DNA from: CAZOVK01 sp964583165
Lineage (GTDB): Bacteria > Bacillota > Clostridia > Lachnospirales > WRAX01
Length of the DNA stretch: 23,864 nucleotides
Assembly (NCBI GenBank): GCA_964583165.1
Contig: CAZOVK010000033.1
Span: 1 to 23,864 of the forward strand
Direction of reading: 5' to 3'
Below the pieces are notes generated by a model that was not told the origin of the DNA, did not search any database, and worked only from the letters and a program-made list of their open reading frames with translations. A program made the translations under genes and the position numbers. This document shows positions 8,215-15,458 of the stretch, in pieces (position 1 is the stretch's first letter; each line of letters begins with the position of its first letter).

Positions 8215-9965
8215 AATTCGTCAACCGCCTTTTCAATCACGTCAAGCGATTTCTTCCAGAAGCTCTTGTCTGTTACGTCAATGCCCACAGACGCGGCGAC
8301 TTGTGCGAGAGTCATTTTGCCCGTGTTCGCAAGCAATGTGTTGTACTTAGGCACGAAGTCAGCGCCCTGTTCCATGAACAGCGCGTAAAGCCCCTTCGCG
8401 AACAACATACCGTAGGCATACGGATAGTTGTAGTAATTGCGTGTCGCGCTGTAGTAATGGGTTTTACACGCCCACATATACGGGTGCATGAGGTTCTCGT
8501 CAAGACCTTCGCCATATGTCGCCTTCTGCGCGCGTAACATGATGTCTTTGAGTTCGTCAACAGACAACGGGCCGTCAGCGCGGCGGCGGATTACCTCGTC
8601 TTCAAACAGGTAGCGCGAGTAGATGTCAACGACGACTTGCGCCAAGCCCGCGATTGAGTTTTCGAGAATCACAAGTTTTTCGTCACGTGAAGCGCCTTTG
8701 AGCGCGGCATTTTCAACGATAGTTTCGGCGAAAATGGACGCGGTTTCGGCTATCGGCGACGAGTAAGATTTGTTCATGGGTGTTTCGTTATTCAGGCAGT
8801 AGCCGTGATAGGCATGACCGAGTTCATGCGCCAGCGTACCCATGTCTGAGAACGAGCCGAGGAAGTTCGTTAAAATACGGCTTTCTTTGAGCGTCGGAAC
8901 GCCCGCGCAGAACGCGCCGCCGCGCTTACCCTCTTTGGGGTCAACGTCAATCCAGCGATTGTCGAACGCGTGACGCGCAAACGCGCCCATTTCTTCCGAG
9001 AAATCAGAGTAATTCTTGACCACGAAATCCGCGGCCTCTTCATATGTAAAGCTTATGTCAACCGAGCCAACAGGGGCGTTTAGGTCATACCACGGCAGAC
9101 CACCCGAGTAACCCAAAAGTTCTGCCTTTTTGAGATAGAAGCGCCGAAACATCGGGAAGCTTTCGCGCATGGCTTCAAGCATCGCCATAAGCACGGGGCG
9201 GTCCAGTCTGTGGGCTTGAAGTGTCATATCAAGCACGTCATCATAACCGCGCATAGTAGCATTCAGAATCGCGTCACCCTTGATTGCGTTAAGCGCAACG
9301 GCAACAGACTGTTCGATACGCGGGTATGCCGCGATTTCGGCTTCGTATGCAATCTTTCTGACTTCGGCGCTTGCGCTGTAGCCCATGTTTCTAACGGCGG
9401 CAAGTGGGTATTTCTTTGTTACGCCGTCAATTGTCACGTCAATCATGAGTGTGGCGGCCAGACCCTCCGCGAGGTTGCCAAATGCGTCAGAACCCGTCGT
9501 CCTCATCTTCGCAATTAGGGCTTCTTCACGCGCGGGCAACGAATACTTCGCGCCTTGCGCGATTTCTTTGAGCACAAATGCGTGTGCTTTGAGGATTTCA
9601 GATTGTGCAATAACCGCGTCTATGTCAGCAATACGCCCGACAAACGCCTTGAAAAGCGTGTGGGCGGGAACGGCTTCGGCGCGGATGTTCGAGATTTTGT
9701 CGAGAGCCTTCATGGCTTCGCCGTTCTTTGCGTCAGTTGTGACAGTCAGACGCGCGTAGCTGTCAAGGCTTGTGAACCGCACCATCTCGTTTGTGAACGT
9801 GACATAATGCTCCATCTTCGCGACAGGGTTTGTGTCATCCGTCAGTTCAGCCGTCGCCCACGCGTTAAACTCTGCAATAGCCGCTTTGAGCGCGTCAAAA
9901 TCAGCCGAAAACTTCGGGTCAGCGAACGAGCTATAGAGGACTTCTAAATTCCAGTTTCTATCCAA
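8202..9965 (-). CDS. pepF: oligoendopeptidase F (M3 family)
   Basis: The 587-residue cytoplasmic zinc peptidase cleaves short peptides. The M3 signature HELGHAYH is at 380-387, and the third zinc ligand is most likely Glu407 in SPIAETAS. N-terminal helical region (about 1-190), insert and C-terminal catalytic domain are complete, and length matches PepF (about 590-600). The start is a TTG at 9965 with GGGGGTG about 8 bases upstream; the first residues DRNWNLEVLY match the family's usual N-terminus. It is the first gene of the operon and has its own sigma-A promoter at 9999-10027. The five genes downstream are packed without gaps. It likely works with TldD/TldE in peptide breakdown; that link is inferred from context. 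Confidence 0.94.
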   Translation of the reverse strand: MDRNWNLEVLYSSFADPKFSADFDALKAAIAEFNAWATAELTDDTNPVAKMEHYVTFTNEMVRFTSLDSYARLTVTTDAKNGEAMKALDKISNIRAEAVPAHTLFKAFVGRIADIDAVIAQSEILKAHAFVLKEIAQGAKYSLPAREEALIAKMRTTGSDAFGNLAEGLAATLMIDVTIDGVTKKYPLAAVRNMGYSASAEVRKIAYEAEIAAYPRIEQSVAVALNAIKGDAILNATMRGYDDVLDMTLQAHRLDRPVLMAMLEAMRESFPMFRRFYLKKAELLGYSGGLPWYDLNAPVGSVDISFTYEEAADFVVKNYSDFSEEMGAFARHAFDNRWIDVDPKEGKRGGAFCAGVPTLKESRILTNFLGSFSDMGTLAHELGHAYHGYCLNNETPMNKSYSSPIAETASIFAETIVENAALKGASRDEKLVILENSIAGLAQVVVDIYSRYLFEDEVIRRRADGPLSVDELKDIMLRAQKATYGEGLDENLMHPYMWACKTHYYSATRNYYNYPYAYGMLFAKGLYALFMEQGADFVPKYNTLLANTGKMTLAQVAASVGIDVTDKSFWKKSLDVIEKAVDEFCAY

Positions 9966-9998
9966 AATTATACACCCCCAAATTCTACTACAACTAAT

Positions 9999-10027
9999 AT
10001 TATAACGCAGAAAATTATTCTTGACAA
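9999..10027 (-). promoter_or_regulatory. sigma-A promoter of the pepF-ogt-tldD-pmbA-crcB operon
   Basis: On the minus strand, -35 TTGTCA (10027-10022), a 17-base spacer and a perfect -10 TATAAT (10004-9999). Transcription would start near 9992, giving a short leader to the pepF TTG. The -35 box is shared with the divergent rplJ promoter. Confidence 0.85.
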
Positions 10028-10049
10028 GTCAGATTCTTTCCTGTAAAAT
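10021..10049 (+). promoter_or_regulatory. sigma-A promoter of the rplJ-rplL operon
   Basis: A perfect -35 TTGACA (10021-10026), a 17-base spacer and -10 TAAAAT (10044-10049). Transcription would begin near 10056, exactly where the L10 leader starts. The -35 overlaps that of the divergent pepF promoter. Confidence 0.88.
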
Positions 10050-10055
10050 ACTAAT

Positions 10056-10164
10056 GTTAAACCTAAGACAGCTGGTGTTCCCCATTCGGGAAGTAAACCC
10101 CGCCGAGGTCAGAAATTCCAGTGATTTCTTTCGCTTGCGTTTGCTTAGGTGGCAAGCTTTTTTT
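10056..10164 (+). promoter_or_regulatory. L10 leader (ribosomal protein L10 autoregulatory mRNA leader)
   Basis: This untranslated leader has the Firmicutes L10-leader features: ACCTAAGACAG at the 5' end, a hairpin TTCCC/GGGAA (10078-10092), CCGCCGAGGT (10100-10109) and a hairpin AGAAAT/ATTTCT (10111-10129). The closing stem pairs ACCTAAG (10061-10067) with CTTAGGT (10144-10150). That pairing overlaps the terminator hairpin at 10133-10157, so the two cannot form together. The known family mechanism is that the L10(L12)4 complex binds the leader and lowers expression of its own operon. Which fold L10 stabilises here is inferred, not shown. Confidence 0.88.
10133..10164 (+). terminator. attenuator terminator inside the L10 leader
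   Basis: GCTTGC (10133-10138) pairs with GCAAGC (10152-10157) and is followed by seven T residues (10158-10164). The loop contains CTTAGGT, the 3' half of the competing closing stem of the L10 leader. It lies 55 bases before the rplJ start. Confidence 0.83.
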
Positions 10165-10218
10165 ATTAGTGGCGTGTCATACGCCCACAAAAAGAAGCAA
10201 ATAGCAAGGAGGTGTAAT

Positions 10219-10722
10219 ATGCCGAAGATTGAGGCAAAACAGGTTATTGTTGAAGAGATTAAAGAGAAGTTAGCGCGTGCGCAATCCGTTGTGTTGGTGA
10301 ACGGGCGCGGTCTGACTGTTGAGCAAGACACAAACCTACGCCGCAAACTGCGTCAAGCTGGTGTTGATTACAAGGTCTACAAAAACACAATGCTTGAATT
10401 CGCAGTCAAGGGCACACAGTTTGAGGGGCTTATCCCGTTCCTTAAAGGGCCCACAACAGTCGCGTTCTCTTATGGCGAGGCCGTGACAGCCGCTAAGGTT
10501 ATCTCGGGCGAGCTGAAGGGTATGCCTAAGCTTTCGTTCAAGGGCGGTTATATTGACGGTGTCGTCTATGACGATAAGGGTATGGTCATTGTTGCTAATA
10601 TCCCGTCACGCGAAGTTCTGCTGTCCAAGCTTTTGGGTTCGTTCAAAGCGCCGATGAGCACATTCGCCCGCGTTATCAAACAGGTTGCCGAAAAGGACGC
10701 GCCCGCGCCCGCAGCCGAGTAA
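10219..10722 (+). CDS. rplJ: 50S ribosomal protein L10
   Basis: The 167-residue L10 (uL10) anchors L7/L12 dimers to the ribosomal stalk and binds 23S rRNA at the GTPase centre. The N-terminal domain has the typical VEEIKEKLARAQSVVLVNGRG lead (split: VEEIKEKL, then SVVLVNGRGLTVEQ) and LRRKLRQAGVDYKVYKNTM-like RNA-binding helix (YKVYKNT), then FLKGPTTVAFSY. The C-terminal helix that carries L7/L12 ends in an Ala/Pro tail. AGGAGGTG sits 5-12 bases before the ATG at 10219. An upstream in-frame reading to 10021 would run through the promoter and leader and is not real. It is followed by rplL after 27 bases, and the leader upstream makes the pair autoregulated. Confidence 0.96.
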   Translation: MPKIEAKQVIVEEIKEKLARAQSVVLVNGRGLTVEQDTNLRRKLRQAGVDYKVYKNTMLEFAVKGTQFEGLIPFLKGPTTVAFSYGEAVTAAKVISGELKGMPKLSFKGGYIDGVVYDDKGMVIVANIPSREVLLSKLLGSFKAPMSTFARVIKQVAEKDAPAPAAE

Positions 10723-10749
10723 TTTCTGTATCATAGAGGAGGAAAAATC

Positions 10750-11127
10750 ATGGAAAAACTCACAATAGAACAAATTATTGAGGCAGTCAAGCAGCTTACG
10801 GTGCTTGAGCTTAACGACCTCGTTAAAGCAGCAGAGGAAGCGTTTGGCGTTTCTGCAGCGGCCGGCGTTGCTGTAGTATCCGGCGGCGGCGAAACTTCGG
10901 CTCCCGTTGAAGAAAAGACAGAGTTCGATGTTGAGCTTACAGACATCGGCCCCGAGAAGATTAAGGTTATTAAGGTTGTCCGCGAAGTTACGGGCCTTGG
11001 CCTGAAAGAAGCGAAAGACCTTGTTGAATCGGCTCCCAAGATGCTTAAAGAAGCCGTCAGCAAAGAAGAAGCAGAAGGTATCAAAGCTAAGTTTGAGCCT
11101 GTTGGCGCGAAGATTACGATTAAATAG
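10750..11127 (+). CDS. rplL: 50S ribosomal protein L7/L12
   Basis: This 125-residue stalk protein (bL12) recruits translation GTPases. It has the N-terminal dimerisation helices (IEQIIEAVKQLTVLELNDLV), an Ala/Gly/Val hinge near 36-50 and the C-terminal factor-binding domain with EKIKVIKVVREVTGLGLKEA (a core of this is KIKVIKVVRE) and VESAPK. It ends in GAKITIK. A strong AGAGGAGG precedes the ATG. It is cotranscribed with rplJ, the usual arrangement, because several L12 copies are needed per L10. A hairpin lies right after the stop. rpoB does not follow, unlike in many bacteria. Confidence 0.97.
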   Translation: MEKLTIEQIIEAVKQLTVLELNDLVKAAEEAFGVSAAAGVAVVSGGGETSAPVEEKTEFDVELTDIGPEKIKVIKVVREVTGLGLKEAKDLVESAPKMLKEAVSKEEAEGIKAKFEPVGAKITIK

Positions 11128-11134
11128 TTTTAAT

Positions 11135-11158
11135 GGCGGGCTATGCCCGCCGTTTCTA
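11135..11158 (+). terminator. weak intrinsic terminator after rplL
   Basis: GGCGGGC (11135-11141) and GCCCGCC (11145-11151) form a strong 7-bp stem with a 3-base loop. The tail GTTTCTATTTT is only moderately T-rich, so some read-through into the HAD gene is likely. Confidence 0.65.
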
Positions 11159-11172
11159 TTTTGGGGTGAATT

Positions 11173-11832
11173 ATGATAAAGGCTGTAATGTTCGACCTTG
11201 ACGGTACGGTGATTGATTCATTGGCGGATTTGTCTGCCGCGGCGAACCACGCGCTGACCGATTTTGGCTATCAGACGCATAAAGAAGAGGTTTATAAACA
11301 ATATCTGGGGCATGGCGCTAGGGAGCTAGCGCGCCTAGCATTACCCGAAGACGCACGGACGGATGAATTGGTCGATAAGCTTCTTGAGCGGTATAACGCC
11401 ATTTATCGCGAACACTGCTTTGATAAGACATGTGTTTTCCCGGGTATGCTCGAATTGATGGCGAAGCTCAAAACGCATGGCATAGCGCTTGGTGTGGTCA
11501 CAAATAAGAACCAAGTGATGGTTAATGAGGTCGTCAAGCGATTTTTCCCGCCCGATACGTTTGGCACGGCTATTGGCATTTCGAAAGGCACGCCGCCCAA
11601 GCCCGACCCGTTTATTGCCATTGAGGCCGCAAAAGCCGTTGGTGTTCCGATAACTGAATGTGTTATGATTGGCGATACGGATATGGATTATTACACGGCG
11701 AAGAACGCGGGTATGTTGCCGATTATGGTGACATGGGGGTTCAGAACCCGCGCCGAGCTTGAAGCTATCGGTGCGCCATATATTGTCGATACGGCTGAGC
11801 AGATTTGGGAGATTCTTAAACAACATATGTAG
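11173..11832 (+). CDS. HAD family phosphatase, phosphoglycolate phosphatase-like
   Basis: The 219-residue HAD-IA hydrolase has all four motifs: DLDGT with nucleophile Asp8 and Asp10, TNK (110-112), Lys143 in PPKPDP, and GDTDMD (167-172) for magnesium. A four-helix cap lies between motifs I and II (about 15-85). The best family match by eye is phosphoglycolate phosphatase (Gph/PpaX), which would dispose of 2-phosphoglycolate from DNA repair or release phosphate from pyrophosphate. Substrate cannot be fixed from sequence, since HAD-IA members share these motifs. GGGGTG precedes the ATG by 6 bases. It may be read through from rplL. Given the missing serB in the serCA operon further on, a phosphoserine phosphatase role is conceivable but not supported by any specific motif. 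Confidence 0.9.
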   Translation: MIKAVMFDLDGTVIDSLADLSAAANHALTDFGYQTHKEEVYKQYLGHGARELARLALPEDARTDELVDKLLERYNAIYREHCFDKTCVFPGMLELMAKLKTHGIALGVVTNKNQVMVNEVVKRFFPPDTFGTAIGISKGTPPKPDPFIAIEAAKAVGVPITECVMIGDTDMDYYTAKNAGMLPIMVTWGFRTRAELEAIGAPYIVDTAEQIWEILKQHM

Positions 11833-11838
11833 ATTTGG

Positions 11839-11873
11839 GGCGGCGGGTTGACTTTGCCGCCTTTATACATTTT
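11839..11873 (+). terminator. probable terminator after the HAD phosphatase gene
   Basis: GGCGGC (11839-11844) pairs with GCCGCC (11856-11861), followed by TTTATACATTTTT. The loop is 11 bases. Moderate strength. Confidence 0.6.
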
Positions 11874-12059
11874 TCCATGGAAATACTAAACGATTCGCCG
11901 TCTCAAAAGAGTATATGATTTCTGTAAATGATGAGCCTTTGTCACATTACGTTTTGGGTTATGTTCTTTATTGTTTTGTGTGTAAGTTTATCATCTGAAC
12001 AGCCGACAAGACCTATTAAAAGAGCACAAATCAATAAATCTATGAAAGTATTTTTTCAT
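11863..12059 (-). pseudogene. frameshifted relic of a small lipoprotein gene
   Basis: On the minus strand a Shine-Dalgarno (AAAGGAAAG) precedes an ATG at 12059, followed by a run of six A. As written, the frame soon meets a stop. With one A fewer it reads MKNTFIDLLICALLIGLVGC and then SDDKLTHKT: a textbook lipoprotein signal peptide with lipobox LVGC, ending at a TGA at 11942-11944 after 38 residues. In another frame the sequence stays open from 11946 to a TAA at 11863-11865 and reads CDKGSSFTEIIYSFETANRL and PWKNV. Two frame changes are therefore needed for a roughly 65-residue lipoprotein. The segment is AT-richer than its surroundings. It lies downstream of lgt on the same strand, beyond the lgt terminator. 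It could be decayed, phase-variable at the A-run, or affected by a base error; family unknown. Confidence 0.5.
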
Positions 12060-12079
12060 ATTGTTCTTTCCTTTATGAA

Positions 12080-12111
12080 AAAAGAACGGGCTACACTGAA
12101 CCCGTTCTTTT
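12080..12111. terminator. intrinsic terminator of the ddh-leuS-lgt operon
   Basis: AAAAGAACGGG (12080-12090) pairs with CCCGTTCTTTT (12101-12111), an 11-bp stem with a 10-base loop. A six-A run on the left gives the T-tract on the minus strand. The lgt stop codon is 3 bases away. It could also act on plus-strand transcripts. Confidence 0.88.
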
Positions 12112-12113
12112 GT

Positions 12114-12998
12114 TTACTGACTGACTTCCGCGAGCTTCCCGGGCTTGATAAAACGCTTATAGACGATTATTACGCCCGTTACCAATACCAGAATGCCGCT
12201 TAAAACCTGTGACACGGCCAAACCCGTTCCAAACAGCGGCAATTGGTCTGTGCGTATACCCTCTATCCAGAAGCGCCCGATGCCGTAGAGGAAGAGGTAC
12301 CAGCAGAGGTTTTCGCCGTCAAACTTCCTGTGTTTGGAGTATAGAACAATAAACAGCACAATGCCGAAATTCCAGAGCGATTCATAGAGGAAAGTCGGGT
12401 GAACCTGTATATACTGGCTACCCATATATTCAACTAGATTCGCGCGGATGTCGGGCGTTACGTTCTCGGGGCTTACGGTGTCAAGGCGATAGGCCATTGC
12501 GAACAAGTTATTTGTGTAGCCGCCGAATACCTCGCGGTTGAAGAAGTTGCCCCAGCGCCCAATAGCCTGACCCATGGGCAGACCGACGATGCCCAAGTCG
12601 GCAAAGCGCAGAAAGTGCATCTTTTTGATTCGTGTATAGACGACAGCTGTTACGATTGCGCCGATAATGCCTCCGTAAATCGCCAAACCACCCTCGCGGA
12701 ACGCGAAAATCGAGAGCAAGTCATTCTTGTAGGTATCCCACGAGAAAACGACGTAGTAGAGCCTTGCGCCGATGATTGAGAAAATCAACGCATAAAACAG
12801 AAAGTCTGTATAAGGCTCGATTTTCGCGCCCTCTCGCCGCGCAACGCCCGTGCCCGCGAAGTAACCACCGATAACGCCGAGCGCGATAATCACGCCGTAC
12901 CAGTATAGCGGTAGGGTGAAAATATTTAGCGCGACATTTGACAAATGTTCTATTTCTATCCCCAAGTTGGGGAATCTAATCTCTGGTGCGTTCAACAC
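12114..12998 (-). CDS. lgt: prolipoprotein diacylglyceryl transferase
   Basis: This 294-residue integral membrane enzyme moves a diacylglyceryl group from phosphatidylglycerol to the lipobox cysteine of prolipoproteins. Seen motifs are the Lgt signature GRWGNFFNREVFGG (147-160), REGGLAIYGG (101-110), HPTFLYES (200-207) and GRFWIEGIRTDQL (241-253). About seven hydrophobic helices are present, the usual number. The start is taken as the GTG at 12998, with AAGGTG just upstream that overlaps the leuS stop; a TTG at 12995 is equally spaced and cannot be excluded. The gap to leuS is 6 bases, so it is the last gene of a ddh-leuS-lgt unit. Confidence 0.96.
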   Translation of the reverse strand: MLNAPEIRFPNLGIEIEHLSNVALNIFTLPLYWYGVIIALGVIGGYFAGTGVARREGAKIEPYTDFLFYALIFSIIGARLYYVVFSWDTYKNDLLSIFAFREGGLAIYGGIIGAIVTAVVYTRIKKMHFLRFADLGIVGLPMGQAIGRWGNFFNREVFGGYTNNLFAMAYRLDTVSPENVTPDIRANLVEYMGSQYIQVHPTFLYESLWNFGIVLFIVLYSKHRKFDGENLCWYLFLYGIGRFWIEGIRTDQLPLFGTGLAVSQVLSGILVLVTGVIIVYKRFIKPGKLAEVSQ

Positions 12999-13004
12999 AT
13001 CACC

Positions 13005-15419
13005 TTACTTTACTACGAAATTGACAATCTTGCCCGGTACGTAGATTTCTTTGACTATCGTCGCGCCGGAAAGCTTATCGCCAAGCTTCGCCTTCGCGAG
13101 TTCAAGGACTTTGTCTTTCTCCCATGTTACGTCAATCTCTAGGTCGCCGCGCAGTTTGCCGTTCATCTGAATGGCTATGACAATCATGTCGTCCTTTGCT
13201 TTTTCGGCATCATAGGTGGGCCAGCCTGCCTTAAAGACGGTTTCGGCGTGACCCAAACGGCTCCAAAGTTCTTCTGACAGGTGGGGCACGAACGGGGCAA
13301 GCAGTCTTACAATGGTTTCAATCGATTCGCGGTCAAGACCGTTGTATTTACGCGCGAGTTCTGTGAAACGTGTCGTAAATTCCATGAAGCCGCTGACAAC
13401 CGTGTTCAAGCTGAATGTGTCAAGGCGACGCGAGATTTCCATGGCCATCTTGTGACGCGCCTGTTCTAGCTCACGGTTTGATTCGATGAGTTTATCTTGG
13501 TTTTCGGCGACGAGCTTATACACCTTGTTCAAGAAGCGGAACACGCCGTCAATACCCCTGTCATCCCACTCACAGTCGAGCTCGGGGGGGCCTATGAACA
13601 GCTCATACATACGGAGCGAGTCACAGCCGTATTTCTGAACGAGTTCATCGGGGGAAACCACGTTGCCCATGCTCTTGCTCATCTTTACGCCGTCTTTGTT
13701 GACCATGCCTTGGTTAAACAGCTTCGTGAACGGCTCCGTGAAGTTGACAACGCCGATGTCATAGAGGAATTTCGTATAGAAACGCGCATAGAGCAGATGA
13801 AGCACCGCGTGTTCTATACCGCCGAGGTAGTAATTGACGGGTAGCCAGCTTTCCATAGCTTCTTTGCTTATAAGTTCCTTGTCATTGTTCACATCGGCAT
13901 AACGCAGGAAGTACCAGCTTGAACCCGCCCATTGTGGCATGGTATTCGTTTCTCGTTTTGCGGGCTTACCGCAGACAGGGCAAGTCGTGTTGACCCATTC
14001 GGTGATGGCCGCAAGTGGTGATTCGCCTGTTTGTGTGGGCTTGTAGCTGTCTACTTTAGGCAAAGTCACGGGCAGTTGGTCGTCAGGCACGACAACCGCG
14101 CCACAGTCGGGGCAGTGAACAATCGGAATCGGCTCGCCCCAGTAGCGTTGGCGTGAAAACACCCAATCCCTAAGTTTATAGTTGATAGTCGTATTGCCGA
14201 TACCACGTTCGGCAAGGTTCGCTGTTATCGCTTCTTTCGCGTCATCACTCGTCATGCCGTTATAACGCCCGCTGTTTACGAGTGTGCCGTAGGCTTCAAG
14301 GGCTTCTTCGAAATGGTCTAGCGTCTTGCCGTCATTCGAGATGACCTGTACAATCGGCAAACCGAACTTTGTCGCAAACTCAAAGTCGCGTTGGTCATGC
14401 GCGGGAACACACATAATCGCCCCAGTGCCATAACCAGCGAGAACGTAATCAGAAATCCAGACTTCACAGCGTTTTCCGTTAATCGGGTTAATCGCGTATG
14501 AGCCCGTGAATACGCCTGTCTTGTCGCGTGATGCCATGCGGTCTACATTGGACTTTTGGCTTGCGGCTTGCACATATTCTTCTACGGCGGTTTTGTGTTC
14601 ATCTGTGGTTATCTCTGAAACAAGCTGGTGTTCGGGCGCAAGCACCATGAATGTCGCGCCGAAGAGTGTATCTGGGCGGGTTGTGAATACCTTTATGGCC
14701 TTATCGCGGTGGTTTTCAAGCGCAAAATCTATCTCCGCGCCGTATGACTTGCCAATCCAATCCGCCTGCATCTTCTTGACCTTTTCGGGCCAATCGAGCA
14801 AGTCGAGGTCAGCAAGCAGTCTTTCAGCGTATTGCGTGATTTTGAGCATCCATTGCCTTAGATTCTTTTTCGTTACAGGGCCGCCGCAACGCTCACATGT
14901 GCCGTCTGTCGCTTCCTCATTCGCAAGCACGACACAGCAACTGGGGCACCAGTTGAGCGGCATTTCCTTTTCATACGCCAAGCCCGCCTTGAACATGCGT
15001 GAGAAAATCCATTGTGTCCATTTATAGTATTTGGGGTCGGTTGTGTTGACTTCGCGGCTCCAGTCGTAGACGGCGCTGATTTCGCTGAGTTGGCGCTTGA
15101 ATTGCGCCACACTGGCGGCGGTAGTGACTTCGGGGTGTTTGCCCTCTTTTATCGCGTAGTTTTCAGCTGGAAGCCCGAACGCATCCCAGCCCATGGGGTG
15201 AAGAACACAGAAGCCTTGCATGATTTTGTAGCGGCTCAACACGTCACTGATGACATAACCGCGCCAATGCCCGACATGAAGCCCCGAACCCGAGGGGTAG
15301 GGGAACATGTCGAGGCAGTAGAACTTAGGCTTGCTCTCATCAGGTGGGTTGATGTTGTTTTCTTGCCAGATTTGACGCCATTTGTTCTCTATCTGTGTTG
15401 GGTTATATTTTTCTGACAT
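13005..15419 (-). CDS. leuS: leucine--tRNA ligase
   Basis: The 804-residue class I synthetase charges tRNA-Leu. The HIGH-type motif is HVGH (48-51) after PYPSGSGL, and the KMSKS motif is at 579-583. The CP1 editing domain holds TTRPDT (246-251) and the conserved GTGAIMCVPAHDQRD (331-345). Cysteine pairs at 158/161, 175/178, 436/439 and 480/483 suggest zinc-binding loops. Length fits the bacterial family. The ATG at 15419 is led by AAAGGAGG. No T-box leader is present in the 39 bases between ddh and leuS, so leuS probably depends on the ddh promoter, unusual for a Firmicutes synthetase gene. Confidence 0.97.
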   Translation of the reverse strand: MSEKYNPTQIENKWRQIWQENNINPPDESKPKFYCLDMFPYPSGSGLHVGHWRGYVISDVLSRYKIMQGFCVLHPMGWDAFGLPAENYAIKEGKHPEVTTAASVAQFKRQLSEISAVYDWSREVNTTDPKYYKWTQWIFSRMFKAGLAYEKEMPLNWCPSCCVVLANEEATDGTCERCGGPVTKKNLRQWMLKITQYAERLLADLDLLDWPEKVKKMQADWIGKSYGAEIDFALENHRDKAIKVFTTRPDTLFGATFMVLAPEHQLVSEITTDEHKTAVEEYVQAASQKSNVDRMASRDKTGVFTGSYAINPINGKRCEVWISDYVLAGYGTGAIMCVPAHDQRDFEFATKFGLPIVQVISNDGKTLDHFEEALEAYGTLVNSGRYNGMTSDDAKEAITANLAERGIGNTTINYKLRDWVFSRQRYWGEPIPIVHCPDCGAVVVPDDQLPVTLPKVDSYKPTQTGESPLAAITEWVNTTCPVCGKPAKRETNTMPQWAGSSWYFLRYADVNNDKELISKEAMESWLPVNYYLGGIEHAVLHLLYARFYTKFLYDIGVVNFTEPFTKLFNQGMVNKDGVKMSKSMGNVVSPDELVQKYGCDSLRMYELFIGPPELDCEWDDRGIDGVFRFLNKVYKLVAENQDKLIESNRELEQARHKMAMEISRRLDTFSLNTVVSGFMEFTTRFTELARKYNGLDRESIETIVRLLAPFVPHLSEELWSRLGHAETVFKAGWPTYDAEKAKDDMIVIAIQMNGKLRGDLEIDVTWEKDKVLELAKAKLGDKLSGATIVKEIYVPGKIVNFVVK

Positions 15420-15458
15420 TCCTTGCTTTCCTCCTTTGTGGAAAGGCGCATAGATTGA

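Noticed and set aside
9210..9947. Plus-strand open frames across pepF
   Set aside because: They are shadows of a well-supported gene, with Cys- and Val-rich translations and no start signals.
10021..10218. Longer N-terminus for rplJ
   Set aside because: It would begin within the -35 box and translate the L10 leader.
11928..12203. Plus-strand open frame of 91 codons between the HAD gene and lgt
   Set aside because: It runs through the lgt terminator and into the lgt 3' end on the opposite strand, with no Shine-Dalgarno. The minus strand of the same stretch gives a far better explanation (lipoprotein relic).
14506..15027. 173-codon plus-strand frame inside leuS
   Set aside because: It lies opposite the conserved editing domain and zinc-binding region and has a Ser/Cys-rich, non-protein-like translation.
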